Source: Erinaceus europaeus (taxonomy: Eukaryota; Chordata; Mammalia; Eulipotyphla; Erinaceidae). From it: a stretch of 64,000 nt of DNA. The position numbers and the translations under genes were made by a program. Under the pieces are notes generated by a model. That model was given only the letters and a program-made list of their open reading frames with translations, had not been told where the DNA came from and searched no databases. Shown here one piece after another: positions 45,302-56,085 of this stretch; within the stretch, counting starts at the first letter, position 1; the number at the start of each line of letters is the position of its first letter. The DNA lies in NCBI RefSeq assembly GCF_950295315.1, contig NC_080175.1:63322853-63386852 (forward strand), read 5' to 3'.

Positions 45302-45500
45302 TATTTCTAATAGAGAAGGAATTTGAGACTTTTACATATCAACAACGTCTTTTTAACCTTTTGTTACACCCATTCAAGATGGAGTCAGGAAAGGAAACCT
45401 CAGGCATGAGAATAATTAGCATAGCCATTGTGCGATCTACCATTTCTAATAGAGAAGGTAATGGAGAGTTTTACATATCAACAAGTCTATTTAACCTTTT
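45302..45500. repeat. Pair of 60-bp direct repeats, 140 bp apart, in the LTR element
   Basis: ATTTCTAATAGAGAAGG...TTTTACATATCAACAA...TTTAACCTTTT occurs at 45302-45362 and 45442-45500 with a handful of differences. Confidence 0.85.
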
Positions 45501-46072
45501 TTTTAGACCAACTTAGTTAAAATATATTGATTGTTAACTAATTTTTACCTTAGACTTTAAATGTAAGTTAATTTTATCTTTATGAGAATTACGTTGAAAA
45601 CCTTTTTCATTTAACTTTGTCTAGTAAGAATTTAGCCTTAAAGTTATTGTATACCAAACTTTAAACATATACATAAACATGGTCATTAATACACAAGGAG
45701 AGAAACCTTTGTTACGAAGACATGTCATTTTAAACAAGAATTTAGATATGTACTGTTTTAGTTGTTGGGGGGGCTTCACCATCCGGAGGTGGCTTCTCAG
45801 CAGCTTTACTTCTAGGAATTGCACAAATCTCTGCGTACTCCAGCTTGTCTGCCTTCAGACCGGACTGGCAGCTGGAGATCTCGTGTGCCCAGTTTCGGCA
45901 GGGAGTCCGGGGGTCTGGGAGGTCCAGGATTGTTCCAGAATTTATAGAAAGAGGGCAGGTGGGCCAGCATTGTAAAAGGCATGGGCTTAGGTGCCCAGGG
46001 GTGGCGGCCATGATAGGCCGCTGCGGCCCTGCCCCATGGCACTGCTTGCAGTGGCCAAGCAGCATGGAGGGA

Positions 46073-46510
46073 TCACGTGTCCAGTGCCCTGAGCCACTGG
46101 TGGAGAGCCGGCTCCTGTGGCCTGGCCTCGGGCTCTTGCGTGGTGGCATCGGGCTCCAGCGTGTCGGCATCGGGCTCCAGCGTGGTGGCATCGGGCTCCT
46201 GTGTGGAGGCATCGGGCTCCTGCGTGCTGGCGTCAGCCTCCTGCAGGCTGCCAGGCTGAGGGGCTGCGTGCGCGGTGCGTGGGGTTGTCTGGGTGCAGCC
46301 GGCTGGCTGGCTGTTTAACCAGGTGGAAACAGCAGCTCTGCGCCTCGCCTCCCGCCCGCTGGCTATTCCTGCTGGCTGTTCTGAGTTCGCCTGAGCGAGT
46401 GGAAACCACAGAGTGGTCCAGAGATAAATGTTCCAGAAACAGCAAACCAGTCTCGTGAAGAAAGAGCAGAGGCCTTTGGAGATCTCTTCACAAGCAGAAG
46501 AGAAGGCCAT
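46073..46510 (-). other. Open frame with heptapeptide repeats in the LTR element, function unknown
   Basis: A 145-codon frame on the minus strand, immediately downstream of the PBS-like site where gag would start. The first 45 residues contain a hydrophobic stretch (LVCCFWNIYLWTTLWFPLA). Residues 90-132 are six seven-residue units of the form EPDATTQ, encoded by a 21-bp tandem repeat. It shows no similarity to any gag protein I know. It could be a leader peptide, a decayed coding remnant or chance. A second overlapping frame (45742-46212) is also open across the same repeat because 21 is a multiple of three. Confidence 0.35.
46116..46241. repeat. 21-bp tandem repeat, six units
   Basis: Units of the type GCGTGGTGGCATCGGGCTCC start at 46116, 46137, 46158, 46179, 46200 and 46221. 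The outer two are most diverged. GC-rich and CpG-containing, unlike the surrounding AT-rich genome. Confidence 0.92.
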
Positions 46511-46583
46511 AGTGCATAGGTAGCCAAATTGTCTTTACTTATCTGAGAGATGCGCAGGTCATGTCCATGTGGGCGCCATTTGT

Positions 46584-47039
46584 TGTTAAAATAAGGAGTG
46601 AGAGCATAGTGGTGGGTGGTAGATTAAAAGGTCCATTGTATCTAGGCAGGTACCATAACTTTCTATTTATTAATTATGCTATGTAAGGTGGCATCTCCAC
46701 TGTGGGAACCACCAATCTTTCTTTATATTTTAGGGGGGAATACTAAAGGAAGTGGTGCAGATAAAGGGGAAAACAATTCTTCCTCTTGGAGACTCCTGAA
46801 AAATTCTGCATTACTGATATTGCTTGTTCCATTATGATCAATATTACAGAGTACAGTGCAGGTTTTGTCATTGGTCAGGCTTTGAGCCTGGCCATAGGTA
46901 AATATTATTAAGACCACACAGAGATTAATCCCAAGACCTATACATGGCAAAAGGCAAGATAGTTTCAGTTTGGCCTAGAGAATCCAGCCATGCTGAACTT
47001 CCTGCGAAGCTGGTACCCTGTCAAGCAGCTCACATGTCA
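46584..47039 (-). other. Possible mismatched 5' LTR or unrelated flank
   Basis: On the minus strand this region has TAAAATATAAAG (TATA-like), AATAAATAG (poly(A)-like) and then CTCACTCCTTATTTTAACA directly before the PBS-like site, which is the right order for an LTR. Only the last eight bases match the 3' LTR. It could be the 5' LTR of a different family or host DNA joined by a deletion. Confidence 0.35.
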
Positions 47040-48720
47040 GCACTTGTGCCAAATATTGACAAGACTATAGAATTAGGGGGAGGGGTACAGTTCCAAACAA
47101 TTCTCACCCCTAAAACTCCATATTCACTCCATTCCCTTGATAGCATTGCTATCTTTTTTTTATAAAAAGGAAACACTGACAAAACCATAGGATAAAAGGA
47201 GTACAACTCCACACAATTCCCAACACCAGAACTCTGTATCCCACCCCCTCCCCTGATAGTTTCCCTGTTCTTTATCCCTATGGCAGTATAGACCCAAGGT
47301 CATTGTGGGATGGAGAAGGTGGAAGGTCTGGCTTTTGTAATTGTTTCCCTACAGAATAAGGGTGTTGACAGGTTGATTCATAGTTCCAACCTGACTCTCT
47401 CATTTCCTAGTGGGCTGGGGTTTTGGGGTATTGGAGCTCCAGGACACATTGGCTGGTTGCTATCATGCTAGCATCCAGAACCTGGTGGCTGAAAAAGAGT
47501 TAACATATTAAGCCAAACAAATTGTTGACCTAAAGAATGAACCTAAAGGCTAGAATGATGCAGATGAAGAGTTGGGGGTGGGGTCTCAGTTTTGTAGATA
47601 GCTAGTAGGCATATTTTTGTTATATTCCAAAGGGCCTTTGGCTATACTAGTTTTTTTTTTTTTTCCTTGATCCTGAAAGAAACCTGGTATGCAGGTGGAT
47701 CCAAGTTATTGTCTGAGGAGAGGATGCCATGGATGGAAAAAGGACCAGAAAGCTGGATTAGGGAAAAGAGTAGCTCCCAAATATGGGAAAGGTTTATAAA
47801 TATTGTTGATTGTAAATCCCATCAATTTCATGTGATCTGGGGCCCATATTCAGGCCACCCCATCAGATAGAGCCCTAATCAGGGAGTCCTGAGATTCCCA
47901 AACAGACATGATGGGCCTATACCTCTAATAAATCCCTCTCTCCATTGCTACCAGTAACTCTATCAGGAACAACATGATAGACCCCATTGTGAGGTCAAAT
48001 AGAACCTTGCCTTCAACTTGGATCAATAATGGTAGATAATATTCCATCCTCCAAAGGGAAGCTGACAACATACTCTATCTATGCTACACCTGAGGAAGAT
48101 AGGTCCTGATATTGGGGCATCTTGGAATGTCCCTACTCATGACCACATAATGTGAGCTCATATCTGCAGGGATGCAGGGGTTACATAGGCTTCTACGCAT
48201 TCTTATTCTATATCCCTCTGAGAGTATGGACCCAGCATCATTGTGGGGTGCAGAAGGTGGAAGGTCTGGCTCCTGTAATAGCTTCCCCATTGAAACTGAA
48301 CATTGACAGGTTAATCCATACTCCCATCCTGTCTCTGTCTTTCTCTAGTGGAGAAGGAATTTGGGGAGGCAGGGTTCTAAGAAACATGGTGGGATCATCT
48401 GCCAAGGGAAGTCAGGGTGGCATCATGGTATCATTTGGAACCTGGTGGCTGAATAAAAAAGCTGATACAAAGCTAAACAAATTGTTAACTAATGAACTTA
48501 AAGACAAGAATATTGCAGATGACGATTTTTTGGTCTCCTTTTTGGAAAATGCTAGTGGGTCTATTTTAGGTATATGCCAAGGGACCCATGACTTTACTAG
48601 TTTTTGTCTGATCCTGACATCTGATATGCAGGTGGATCCAAGTTATTGGGGAGATGATGCCATGCCTGGAAAAGGGGCTAGAAAGTTAGATCAGGGAAGA
48701 GAGTAGCTTCTGAATTTATT
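47040..48720 (-). mobile_element. Older L1 3' UTR (minus), split by a second L1
   Basis: The distal module appears as a stub at 47048-47150 (AGGGGTACAGTTCCAAAC) and resumes at 48196-48710 (GAGTATGGACCCAGC, AATAGCTTCCCCATTG, TCTTTCTCTAGTGG, GACATCTGATATGCAGG). Between them sits another L1. A short tandem duplication (TGCTTCTGAATTTATT) ends it near 48710-48745. Confidence 0.8.
47151..48195 (-). mobile_element. Nested L1 3' UTR with 5' inversion
   Basis: 47151-47850 is L1 3' UTR on the minus strand ending at GGGGCCCATATTCAG. At about 47851 it flips: 47851-48193 carries the next upstream UTR portion in plus orientation, ending AGGGGTTACATAGGC, exactly the text that precedes GCTGAATATGGGCCCC in uninterrupted copies. 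Both flanks read GCATT...CTAT-like, a decayed TSD. Confidence 0.8.
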
Positions 48721-48729
48721 GAGATGCTT

Positions 48730-49860
48730 CTGAATTTATTTTTTTGTGGCCCAGCATGTGATCTATTCATGAGAATGTCCCATGTGGGTTTGAGAAAAAA
48801 TGTATATTTCTCTAATTTTTTTATCTGATGAGCTATACTCTAGGTAGCTTTTTATTTAATCATTTTTGTTTCCTTACTGATTGTATGACTGATAGATCTA
48901 CCTACTTTTGAGAGCTGGGAGTTGAAATACCCAAGTATTATTGTATAACTATGGATGTACTCCTCCAGTTGTTCAGTAACTGTTTTACGTTTCCTGTTGA
49001 TCCTTCATTTGAGGCATAGATATTATTGTGAACACCTCCTGATTGACTGATTCTTTGATCATTATGTAGTGTCTTTACTTTTTATTTTGAAATCTACTAT
49101 CTCATATATTAGTATGACTAGCCTTTTTTTGAGATTCATTGGCTTGTATGATAGTTTTCATTCTTTTACTGTTACCTATTCTTGTCCTGTTGGATTAAGT
49201 GGGTTTCCTGCAGGCAGAAATGGTTAGGTTATGTTTTTGGTCCATATTGCAACACAGTGCCTTTTGTTCAGCCTATTAACTCTTAGTGAAGTTATAGTTT
49301 TGAAATATTTGAATGTCATTGATTCATGCAAGTCTTGGATGTCTCTCTGTGTGCGTGCCTAGAAATTACTGTAGAGCTGATATATGTGTAATTGATTCAG
49401 TTATTCTATTTCTGAGAATGCCTTAGTTCCTCTATGTAACTGGAATAAAAGTCTGACAGAATAGAGTAGTTTTGGATGGAAGACTCTCTCATTTAGCACT
49501 CTGTAGATATCTTGGCATTCCCTCCTAGATTTGGGGGTTTCTGTGGAGAACTTTGTGGTTAACTTTATGGGTTTACCTCTATATGTTCATCATTTTTCTC
49601 TCTCACTGCTTTTAGTAGTTTATCTTTGGTCTTTGTAAGTTTAATTATATCTTGGAATCTACATCGTTGGAAAAGTTTTGTTTGGTGGCCTTTGATCTTA
49701 TGTCTTTCTACTTACTCATTTGAGGGAAGTTCTCTATTTCATCTTCTCCACCTTCTGGTAGACCAAGGATTTCTTTGTTATTTCAATTTAAATGATTACA
49801 CACATCTCTGGTCATGTTCTTAGTGGATCTTAATTCATTTTCTAAGACTTTTATTTTTTC
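48730..49860 (-). mobile_element. Old L1 internal region, minus strand
   Basis: GTGGCCCAGCATGTGATC is the inverse of the ORF2 endonuclease SRIDHMLGHK coding region. The following text (CATTATGTAGTGTCTTTAC, AGTGGGTTTCCTGCAGGCAG, GGCATTCCCTCCTAG, TAACTTTATGGG) is inverted old mammalian L1. All frames are broken. Confidence 0.65.
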
Positions 49861-50263
49861 CATTCATATACTTTATGGAATCAATGTAATTTTAAGCCAG
49901 AGAACTATTAGTATTTTCCAAAGTATTGACACAATGGTAGATACAGAAATACATGTAGTTTCTATTCTGATTTTAAATTTATTCCAGTTACGATGGATAG
50001 GCATTAGGGAATTTGAGATGATGAGAGACACAATAAAAAGTTATTCAATTTTCTTTGTGGAGATGATTTTTGTATAATATAATTAAAATGGCAATAAAAT
50101 TAAGAGATTATAAAAAATAATTATGTTGATATATGATGCAGCCTTGATTAGACTCTAGAAGTGGAAATAGAAAGCACTGGATACATATGGCATGCAATTT
50201 GTTGGTTAGCTTATCAAAACTTCTGTAGGTAAGAATCAGGAATTGATAAAAAAGTGTCTGAGT
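49861..50263. other. Unique AT-rich DNA
   Basis: No gene recognised. Confidence 0.5.
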
Positions 50264-53200
50264 TAAAAATTGACTGTATGTCGCAAACTTTTTAAAGCAC
50301 AGACTGAGTCTTTTCAATACATAGGCTGAGTCTTTGATATGTTGACTCTCTCAAAAGCCTAGGCCAGGGAGAATAGAACCAACCAGTGACACAGCTATGT
50401 ACAAATAATGTCAAAGGACATAAATTATGGTGATGTTGGGTATGATACAGCAAATCCTAACAAAGGGATTTTTCAAAGTTAACCCAATTACTAAATAATG
50501 GGATTATAACAATAACTATCTGTTGTCTTCTTGAACCTTAAGACAGCAGGAACCTCACATTTCCACCATAGATCCTATATTTTCCCCCAGTCCTGGAACT
50601 TTAGGTTGGGGTGCACCTTCCTACAAGCTTCTCTTAATTCATACTAAATAATATTGCATCTGCTGATCCCAACTTAATCAACGCAATGAGTACCATCTCA
50701 GCATGCCTCACTTCAGACTGTGTCCAGAGACTTCAGGTGTGGAATGACAACCATTTAGCTTCATTACTAAGGTGAGACCTTTCCTTTAATAGTATTCTCC
50801 AATTCCATTCCAGGCTGTTTACTTCCTAACAAAGTCCAAAAACCTAGATATAGACCGGTCACATGAGATAGAGTGTATGTTCACACTTATCCATAAAATA
50901 GGGCGAAATATATACCTGAAAGCAAAAGTACACAATATTCTGCAGTGAGTACTCCCCAACACTTCATCTACAGTATTCCAGCCTTTAGGTTCATGATTGT
51001 TCAACAGTTTGTTTGGCTTTGTATGTTTTTTTAATGTTTTTTAATCTATTTTATTTTATTTTTTATTTATAAAAAGGAAACATTGACAAAACCATAGGAT
51101 AAGAGGGGTACAGCTTCTCACTGTTCCCACCAACAGACCTCTGTATACAAACCCCTCCCCTGATAGCTTTCCTACTCTTTAACCCTCTGGGAGTATGGAA
51201 CCAAGATCATTGTGGGATGCAGAAGGTTGAAGGTCTTGCTTCTGTAATTGCTTCCCCACTGGACATGGGCATTGACAGGTTGATCCATACTCCCATCCTG
51301 TCTCTCTCTTTCCCTAGTGGGGAAAGGCTCTGGGAAAGCTGAGCTCCAAGGCATATTGGTGGGGTTGTCTCTCCAGGAAAGTCTGGTCACATCCTATTAG
51401 CATCTGGAACCTGGTGGCTGAAAAGAGAGTTAATATACAAAGCCAAACAAACTATTGGACAATTATGGACCTAAAGGCTGGAATAGTGCAGGTGAAGCTT
51501 TGGGGGGTCCTCCATTTTATAGATAGTTAGTAGGCATATTTTAGTTATATTTCAAAGGGCCTGTAGCTATACTAGTGTTTTTTGTTTGTTTGTTTGCTTG
51601 TTTGTTTTTGTGGTTTTTTTTTTTTTTTGCCTGAGCCTGGAATCTGATATGCAGGTGAATCCTAATTATTGTCTAGGGAGATGATGTCATGTCTGGAAAA
51701 AGGAACAGAAATCTGGATCAGGAAAGAGAGTAGCTCCCTAATATGGGAAATGGGTATAAATATTACTCTAAACCCCATTGATCTGATGTGATCTGGGACC
51801 CATAATTATCTTAGGAGCCTGTGTGACCTCTATATCCCTCTAGATCTGAGCTCACAGTTTGTGGTCATGAGTAGGAACATTCCATGCTCTCCCCGTATCA
51901 ACCCATCTTCCTCAGGTGTATGATTGAGTATGTTGTCCACCCTCCCTTCAGAGGATGGAACATTCTTTACCATTGTTGAGGGCAAACCTATGGGTACCTT
52001 CAAAAGGGGTCTATTTTGTTGTTCCTGATAGAGATGGACAAAAACAATGGAGAGAGAGATTTATTTGAGATCTAGGCCTATCAAGTCTGTTTGGGAGTCT
52101 CAGGACTCCTCAATTAGGGCGCAGCTGGTGGAATGGCCTGATAGTGACTAAAGAGTCATCGTTAAAGTATGCCAGTCTCTTGCCCTTATTCAGCTTTTGC
52201 AGTCGTTGCTTTGACAAGGTTGACTTTGGAGTAAGTGAGAGAACTGTAATAGGAAGTAGGTGAGGAGGGTATCTAAGTGGACACTAGTTCATTATGAACG
52301 TGATACTGACTCACTAAAGACTATTGTGTATTTTTGCTTTCAAGTTTATATTTTGCACTAATTTACAGATACATGTGAACATATGCTCTATCTTATGGGA
52401 CCTGGCCTATATCTAGGTTTTGGGACTTTGTTAGGAAGTGAATCTCCTGGAATGGAATTAAAGTTTACCTTGAAAGGAAAGGTCTCACCTGAGTGAGGAG
52501 GGTGAAGGGTTGACAATCCATGCCTGATGTCTCTGTACACATTATGAAGTGAAGCATGCTGAGATAGTACTTGCTGCATTGATTAGGTTGGAATCAGCAG
52601 ATGCAATATCATTTGTTCTGACTTGAGAGAAACATGAAGGGAAGTGAGCCCCACACCCAGAGTTTCCAGGATTGGGAGAAACACAGGCTCTATAGACAAA
52701 GAGGGAGATTTCTGTTGTCTTAGGGTTTAAGAAGACAATAAATAGTTATTGCAATAATTAAATTGTTTGGCAATTGAGTCAATTTTTTTTTATTTAAGAA
52801 AGGATTAATTAACAAAACCATAGGGTAGGAGGGGTACAACTCGACACAATTCCCACCACCCAATCTCCATATCCCACCCTCTCACCTGATAGCTTTCCCA
52901 CTCTCTATCCTTATGGGAGCATGGACCCAGGGTCATTGTGGGTTGTAGAAGGTGGAAGGTCTGGCTTCTGTAATTGCTTCCCCGCTGAACATGGGCATTG
53001 ACTGGTCGGTCCATACTCCCAGTCTGCCTCTCTCTTTCCCTAGTAGGGTGTGTCTCTGGGGAAGCTGAGCTCCAGGACACATTGGTGGGGTCTTCAATCC
53101 AGGGAAGCCTGGCCAGCATTCTGATGGCATCTGGAACCTGGTGACTGAAAAGAGAGTTAACATACGAAGCCAAACAAATTGTTGAGCAATCATGGACCCA

Positions 53201-53337
53201 AAGCTTGGAATAGTGGAGAGGAAGTGTTAGGGGGGTAGTCACTGCAAACTCTAGTGTACTTCTGCTTTCAGGTATATATTTGGCAGTACTTTACAGATAC
53301 ATGTGAACATATGCTCTCTCTCACAGAAACTGGAGGT

Positions 53338-54210
53338 AAAACAGTTTCCCACCTACACCTCAAGGACATCTTTGATGAATCAAACCCAATTGCAAGGAAG
53401 ACTAAAGCAGAAACAAACCAATGGGACTACATCAAATTGAAAAGCTTCTGCACATCAAAAGAAACTATTAAACAAAGAGACCCCTCACAGAATGGGAGAT
53501 CTTCACATGCCATACATCTGACAAGAAACTAATCACCAAAATATATAAAGAGCTCAGCAATATTAGCACCAAAAAAGCAAATGACCCCATCCAAAAATGG
53601 GCAGAGGATATGAACAAAACATTCACTACAGAGGAGATCCAAAAGGCTAACAAACATGAAAAACTGCTCTAGGTCACTGATTGTCAGAGAAATGCAATTT
53701 AAGACAACACTAAGATACCACCTCACTCCTGTAAGAATGGCATACATCAAAAAGGACAGCAGCAACAAATGCTGGAGAGGTTGTGGGGACAGAGGAACCC
53801 TTTTACATTGCTGGTGGGAATGTAAATTGGTACAGCCTCTGTGGAGAGCATTCTGGAAAACTCTCAGAAGGCTAGACATGGACCTTCCATATGATCCAGT
53901 AATTCCTCTCCTGGGGTTATACCCCAAGGACTCCATAACACCCAACCAAAAAGAGGTGTGTACTCCTATGTTCATAGCAGCACAATTCATAATAGCTAAA
54001 ACCTGGAAGCAACCAAGGTGCCCAACAACAGATGAGTGGCTGAGAAAGTTGTGGTATATATACACAATGGAATACTATGCAGCTATCAAGAAAAATGAAG
54101 CCACCTTCTCTGACCCATCTTGGACAGAGCTAGAAGGAATTATGTTAATTGAGCTAAGCCAGAAAGATAAAGATGAGTATGGGATGATCCCACTCATCAC
54201 CAGAAGTTGA
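53338..54210 (+). pseudogene. L1 ORF2 C-terminal part of the third-layer copy
   Basis: Frames cover DIFDESNPIARKTKAETNQWDY, then after indels near 53470-53530 and 53650 the region from [13 protein letters not shown]. An open stretch runs 53656-54210 with the cysteine motif [19 protein letters not shown] and the terminal block ending [12 protein letters not shown] before the stop. Best preserved ORF2 C-terminus in the window, but endonuclease and polymerase are missing. Confidence 0.88.
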
Positions 54211-54477
54211 GTAAGAAGATCTGAAAGGGAAACTAAAAGTAGGACCTGACCAAATTGTAAGTAGGGCACCAAAGTAAAAGCCCTGTGGTGAGGGGTAGAC
54301 ATGCAGCTTCCTGGGCCAGTTTGGGGTGGGAGTGGGTGGGAGGGATGGGTCACAGTCTTTTGGTGGTGGGAATGGTGTTTATGTACACTCCTAGCAAAAT
54401 GTAGACATATAAATCACTAGTTAATTAATATGAGAGGTTGAAAATCAATTGTATGTCTCAAAGTTTTTCAAAACACA

Positions 54478-54802
54478 AACTGAATCTTTTTTTAAAATTT
54501 TTTTAAATATTTTATTTTATTTATTTATTCCCTTTTGTTGCCCTTGTTGTTTTATTGTTGTAGTTATTATTGTTGTTGTTGTCGTTGTTGGATAGAACAG
54601 AGAGAAATGGAGAGAGGAGGGGAAGACAGAGAAGAGGAGAGAAAGATAGACACCTGCAGACCTGCTTCTCCGCCTGTGAAGCGACTCCCCTGCAGGTGGG
54701 GAGCCGGGGTTCGAACCGGGATCCTTATGCCGGTCCTTGTGCTTTGCTCCACCTGCGCTTAACCCGCTGCGCTACAGCCCGACTCCCAAACTGAATCTTT
54801 TT
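54478..54802 (-). mobile_element. Young SINE group A, minus strand, with 15-bp TSD (fourth layer)
   Basis: AAACTGAATCTTTTT flanks it (54478-54492 and 54788-54802). Body: CCCTTTTGTTGCCCTTGTTG, TTGTCGTTGTTGGATAGAAC, CTCCCCTGCAGGTGGGGAGC, GGGTTCGAACCGGGATCC (intact box B) and CGCTTAACCCGCTGCGC (intact box A). CpGs are largely preserved, suggesting recent insertion and an intact internal RNA polymerase III promoter. Confidence 0.95.
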
Positions 54803-55885
54803 AATATATAGGCTGTGTATTTGATATGCAGACTCTCTCAAAAGCCTAGACCAAGTAGATTAGAAGCATCCAATCGCACAGCTATATACAAGATACTGGG
54901 TACTGTAGAGCAAACCATAACAAAAGGACTTTTCAAAGTTAACCCAATTACCAAATAATGTGATGATAACATTAACTATCAATTGTCTTTTTGAACTCTA
55001 AGACAGCAGGAACCTCACATCTCCACTATAGAGCCCCTACTTCCCCCAGTCCTGGAACCATTGGATAGGGCCCACATTCCCGTATGCGTCTCCCAATCCA
55101 TATCAAATAATATTGCATCCGCCGATCACAACCTATCCAATGCAACGATTGCCACCTCAACATGCTTCACTTCCGACTGTGTCCAGAGACTTCAGGTGTG
55201 GAATGACAACCCTTCAGCTTCATTACTCGGGTGAGACCTTTCCTTTCATAGTATACTCTAATTTCATCTCAGGTGGTTCACTTTCTAACAAAGTCCCAAA
55301 ACCTAGATATACACCAGTTTCTGTGAGTTAACTTTGAAGAATCCCTTTGTTAGGATTTGCTGTATCATACACACCCTCATTGTTTGCATATAGCTATACC
55401 ACCAGTTGCTTTTGTTCTCCCTGTTAACTCTTTTTTCAACCACCAGGTTCCCGATGTCAGCACGATGCCGACCAGATTTCCCTGGACAGACAACCCCACC
55501 AATATGTCCTGGAGCTCCATTTATCCAGAGCCCCATCCTACTAAGGAAAGAAAGGGACAGGCTGGGAGTACTGATCGACCTGTCAATGCCCCTGATCAGC
55601 AGTGAAGCAATTACAGAAGCCAGACCTTCCACCTCTGCATCCCTTAGTGACCTTGGGTCCATACTCCCAGAGTGATAAAGAATAGGAAAGCTATCAGGGG
55701 AGGGGATGGGATACAGAGATCAGGTGGTGGGAATTGTGGAGTTGTACCCCTCTTGTCCTATAGTTTTGTTAATGTCTCCTTTTTTAAATAAATTAATTAA
55801 AGTGTCTGTCTTTAGGAAATATAAAAAAGATATTTTGCTATATTTGTATGCAAGTATTGGAATCAGCCCTTTAAATAACAAAAAT

Positions 55886-56085
55886 AAAGGCCAGTGGAGG
55901 CACACCTGGTTGAGCACACATGTTACAATGTGCAAGGACCCAGTATCAAGCCCCTGGTCCCCACCTGCAGGGGGGAAGCTTTGCAAATGGTGAAGCATTG
56001 CTGCATATATCTTTCTCTCTCCCTTTGTATTTCCCCCTTCCCCCTTGATTTCTTGCTGTCTTATCCAATTAATAAAGAGAATAGA
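55886..56085 (+). mobile_element. SINE group B, plus strand
   Basis: GGCACACCTGGTTGAGCAC (box A), CCCAGTATCAAGCCCC (weak box B), GGTCCCCACCTGCAGGGGGG, CTTGCTGTCTTATCCAATTAATAAAG-like tail. Confidence 0.9.

Larger units (their letters stand above)
44554..46583 (-). mobile_element. Non-autonomous betaretrovirus-like LTR element (LTR, internal region, PBS-like site)
   Basis: On the minus strand: a primer-binding-like site TGGCGCCCACATGGACAT (46561-46578) that starts like a lysine-tRNA PBS but diverges after nine bases. Then follow 1.6 kb of internal sequence, a clear polypurine tract (AAAAAGAAAAGGGGGAAT, 44941-44958) and an LTR (44554-44940) starting TGTTGTATGC and ending TTTTAACA. No gag, protease, polymerase or envelope similarity is visible in the internal region. 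This is the layout of an ETn-like passenger element mobilised in trans. The 5' LTR expected beyond 46583 does not match the 3' LTR. Confidence 0.72.
52786..55328 (+). mobile_element. Third-layer young L1 with 5' inversion
   Basis: 52786-53332 is the distal 3' UTR and A tail on the minus strand. 53333-55328 is the upstream part in plus orientation: ORF2 C-terminus (from VSHLHLKDIFDESNP), ORF2 stop, proximal UTR, up to ACACCAGTTTCTGTGAG. The minus half, read in sense, begins CCAGTTTCTGTGAGAGAG, so the halves are contiguous and share a 14-bp overlap. TGAGTCAA and TGAGTTAA flank it, a near-perfect TSD. A group A SINE sits inside. Confidence 0.9.
51027..55425 (-). mobile_element. Second-layer L1 3' UTR (minus), interrupted by a third L1
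   Basis: Starts at its A tail (51027-51080), with the distal module and the alternative long module (GGAATCTGATATGCAGG, GAGATGATGTCATG, TCTTCCTCAGGTGTATG) to 52785 (TTTGGCAATTGAGTCAA). It resumes at 55329 (TTAACTTTGAAGAATCCC) and stops at 55425. About 1.85 kb of UTR, the longest continuous example here. Confidence 0.85.
50264..55795 (+). mobile_element. Outer L1 3' UTR (plus), interrupted by two further L1 copies
   Basis: 50264-51026 runs from AAAAATTGACTGTATGTC to GTTTGTTTGGCTTTGTATG. The next UTR bases, TTAACTCTTTTTTCAACC, are found only at 55426, where the copy continues to its tail (TTTTTTAAATAAATTAATTAAA) at about 55795. The 4.4 kb in between are later insertions. This is the oldest of four layers. 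Confidence 0.85.

Noticed and set aside
45742..46318. Overlapping GC-rich open frames on both strands
   Set aside because: All are held open by the 21-bp repeat and low stop density in GC-rich DNA. Only the frame beginning just after the PBS-like site is worth recording, and with low confidence.
54675..54790. tRNA gene-like boxes A and B
   Set aside because: They belong to a group A SINE with A-rich tail and TSD; no cloverleaf outside the SINE head.
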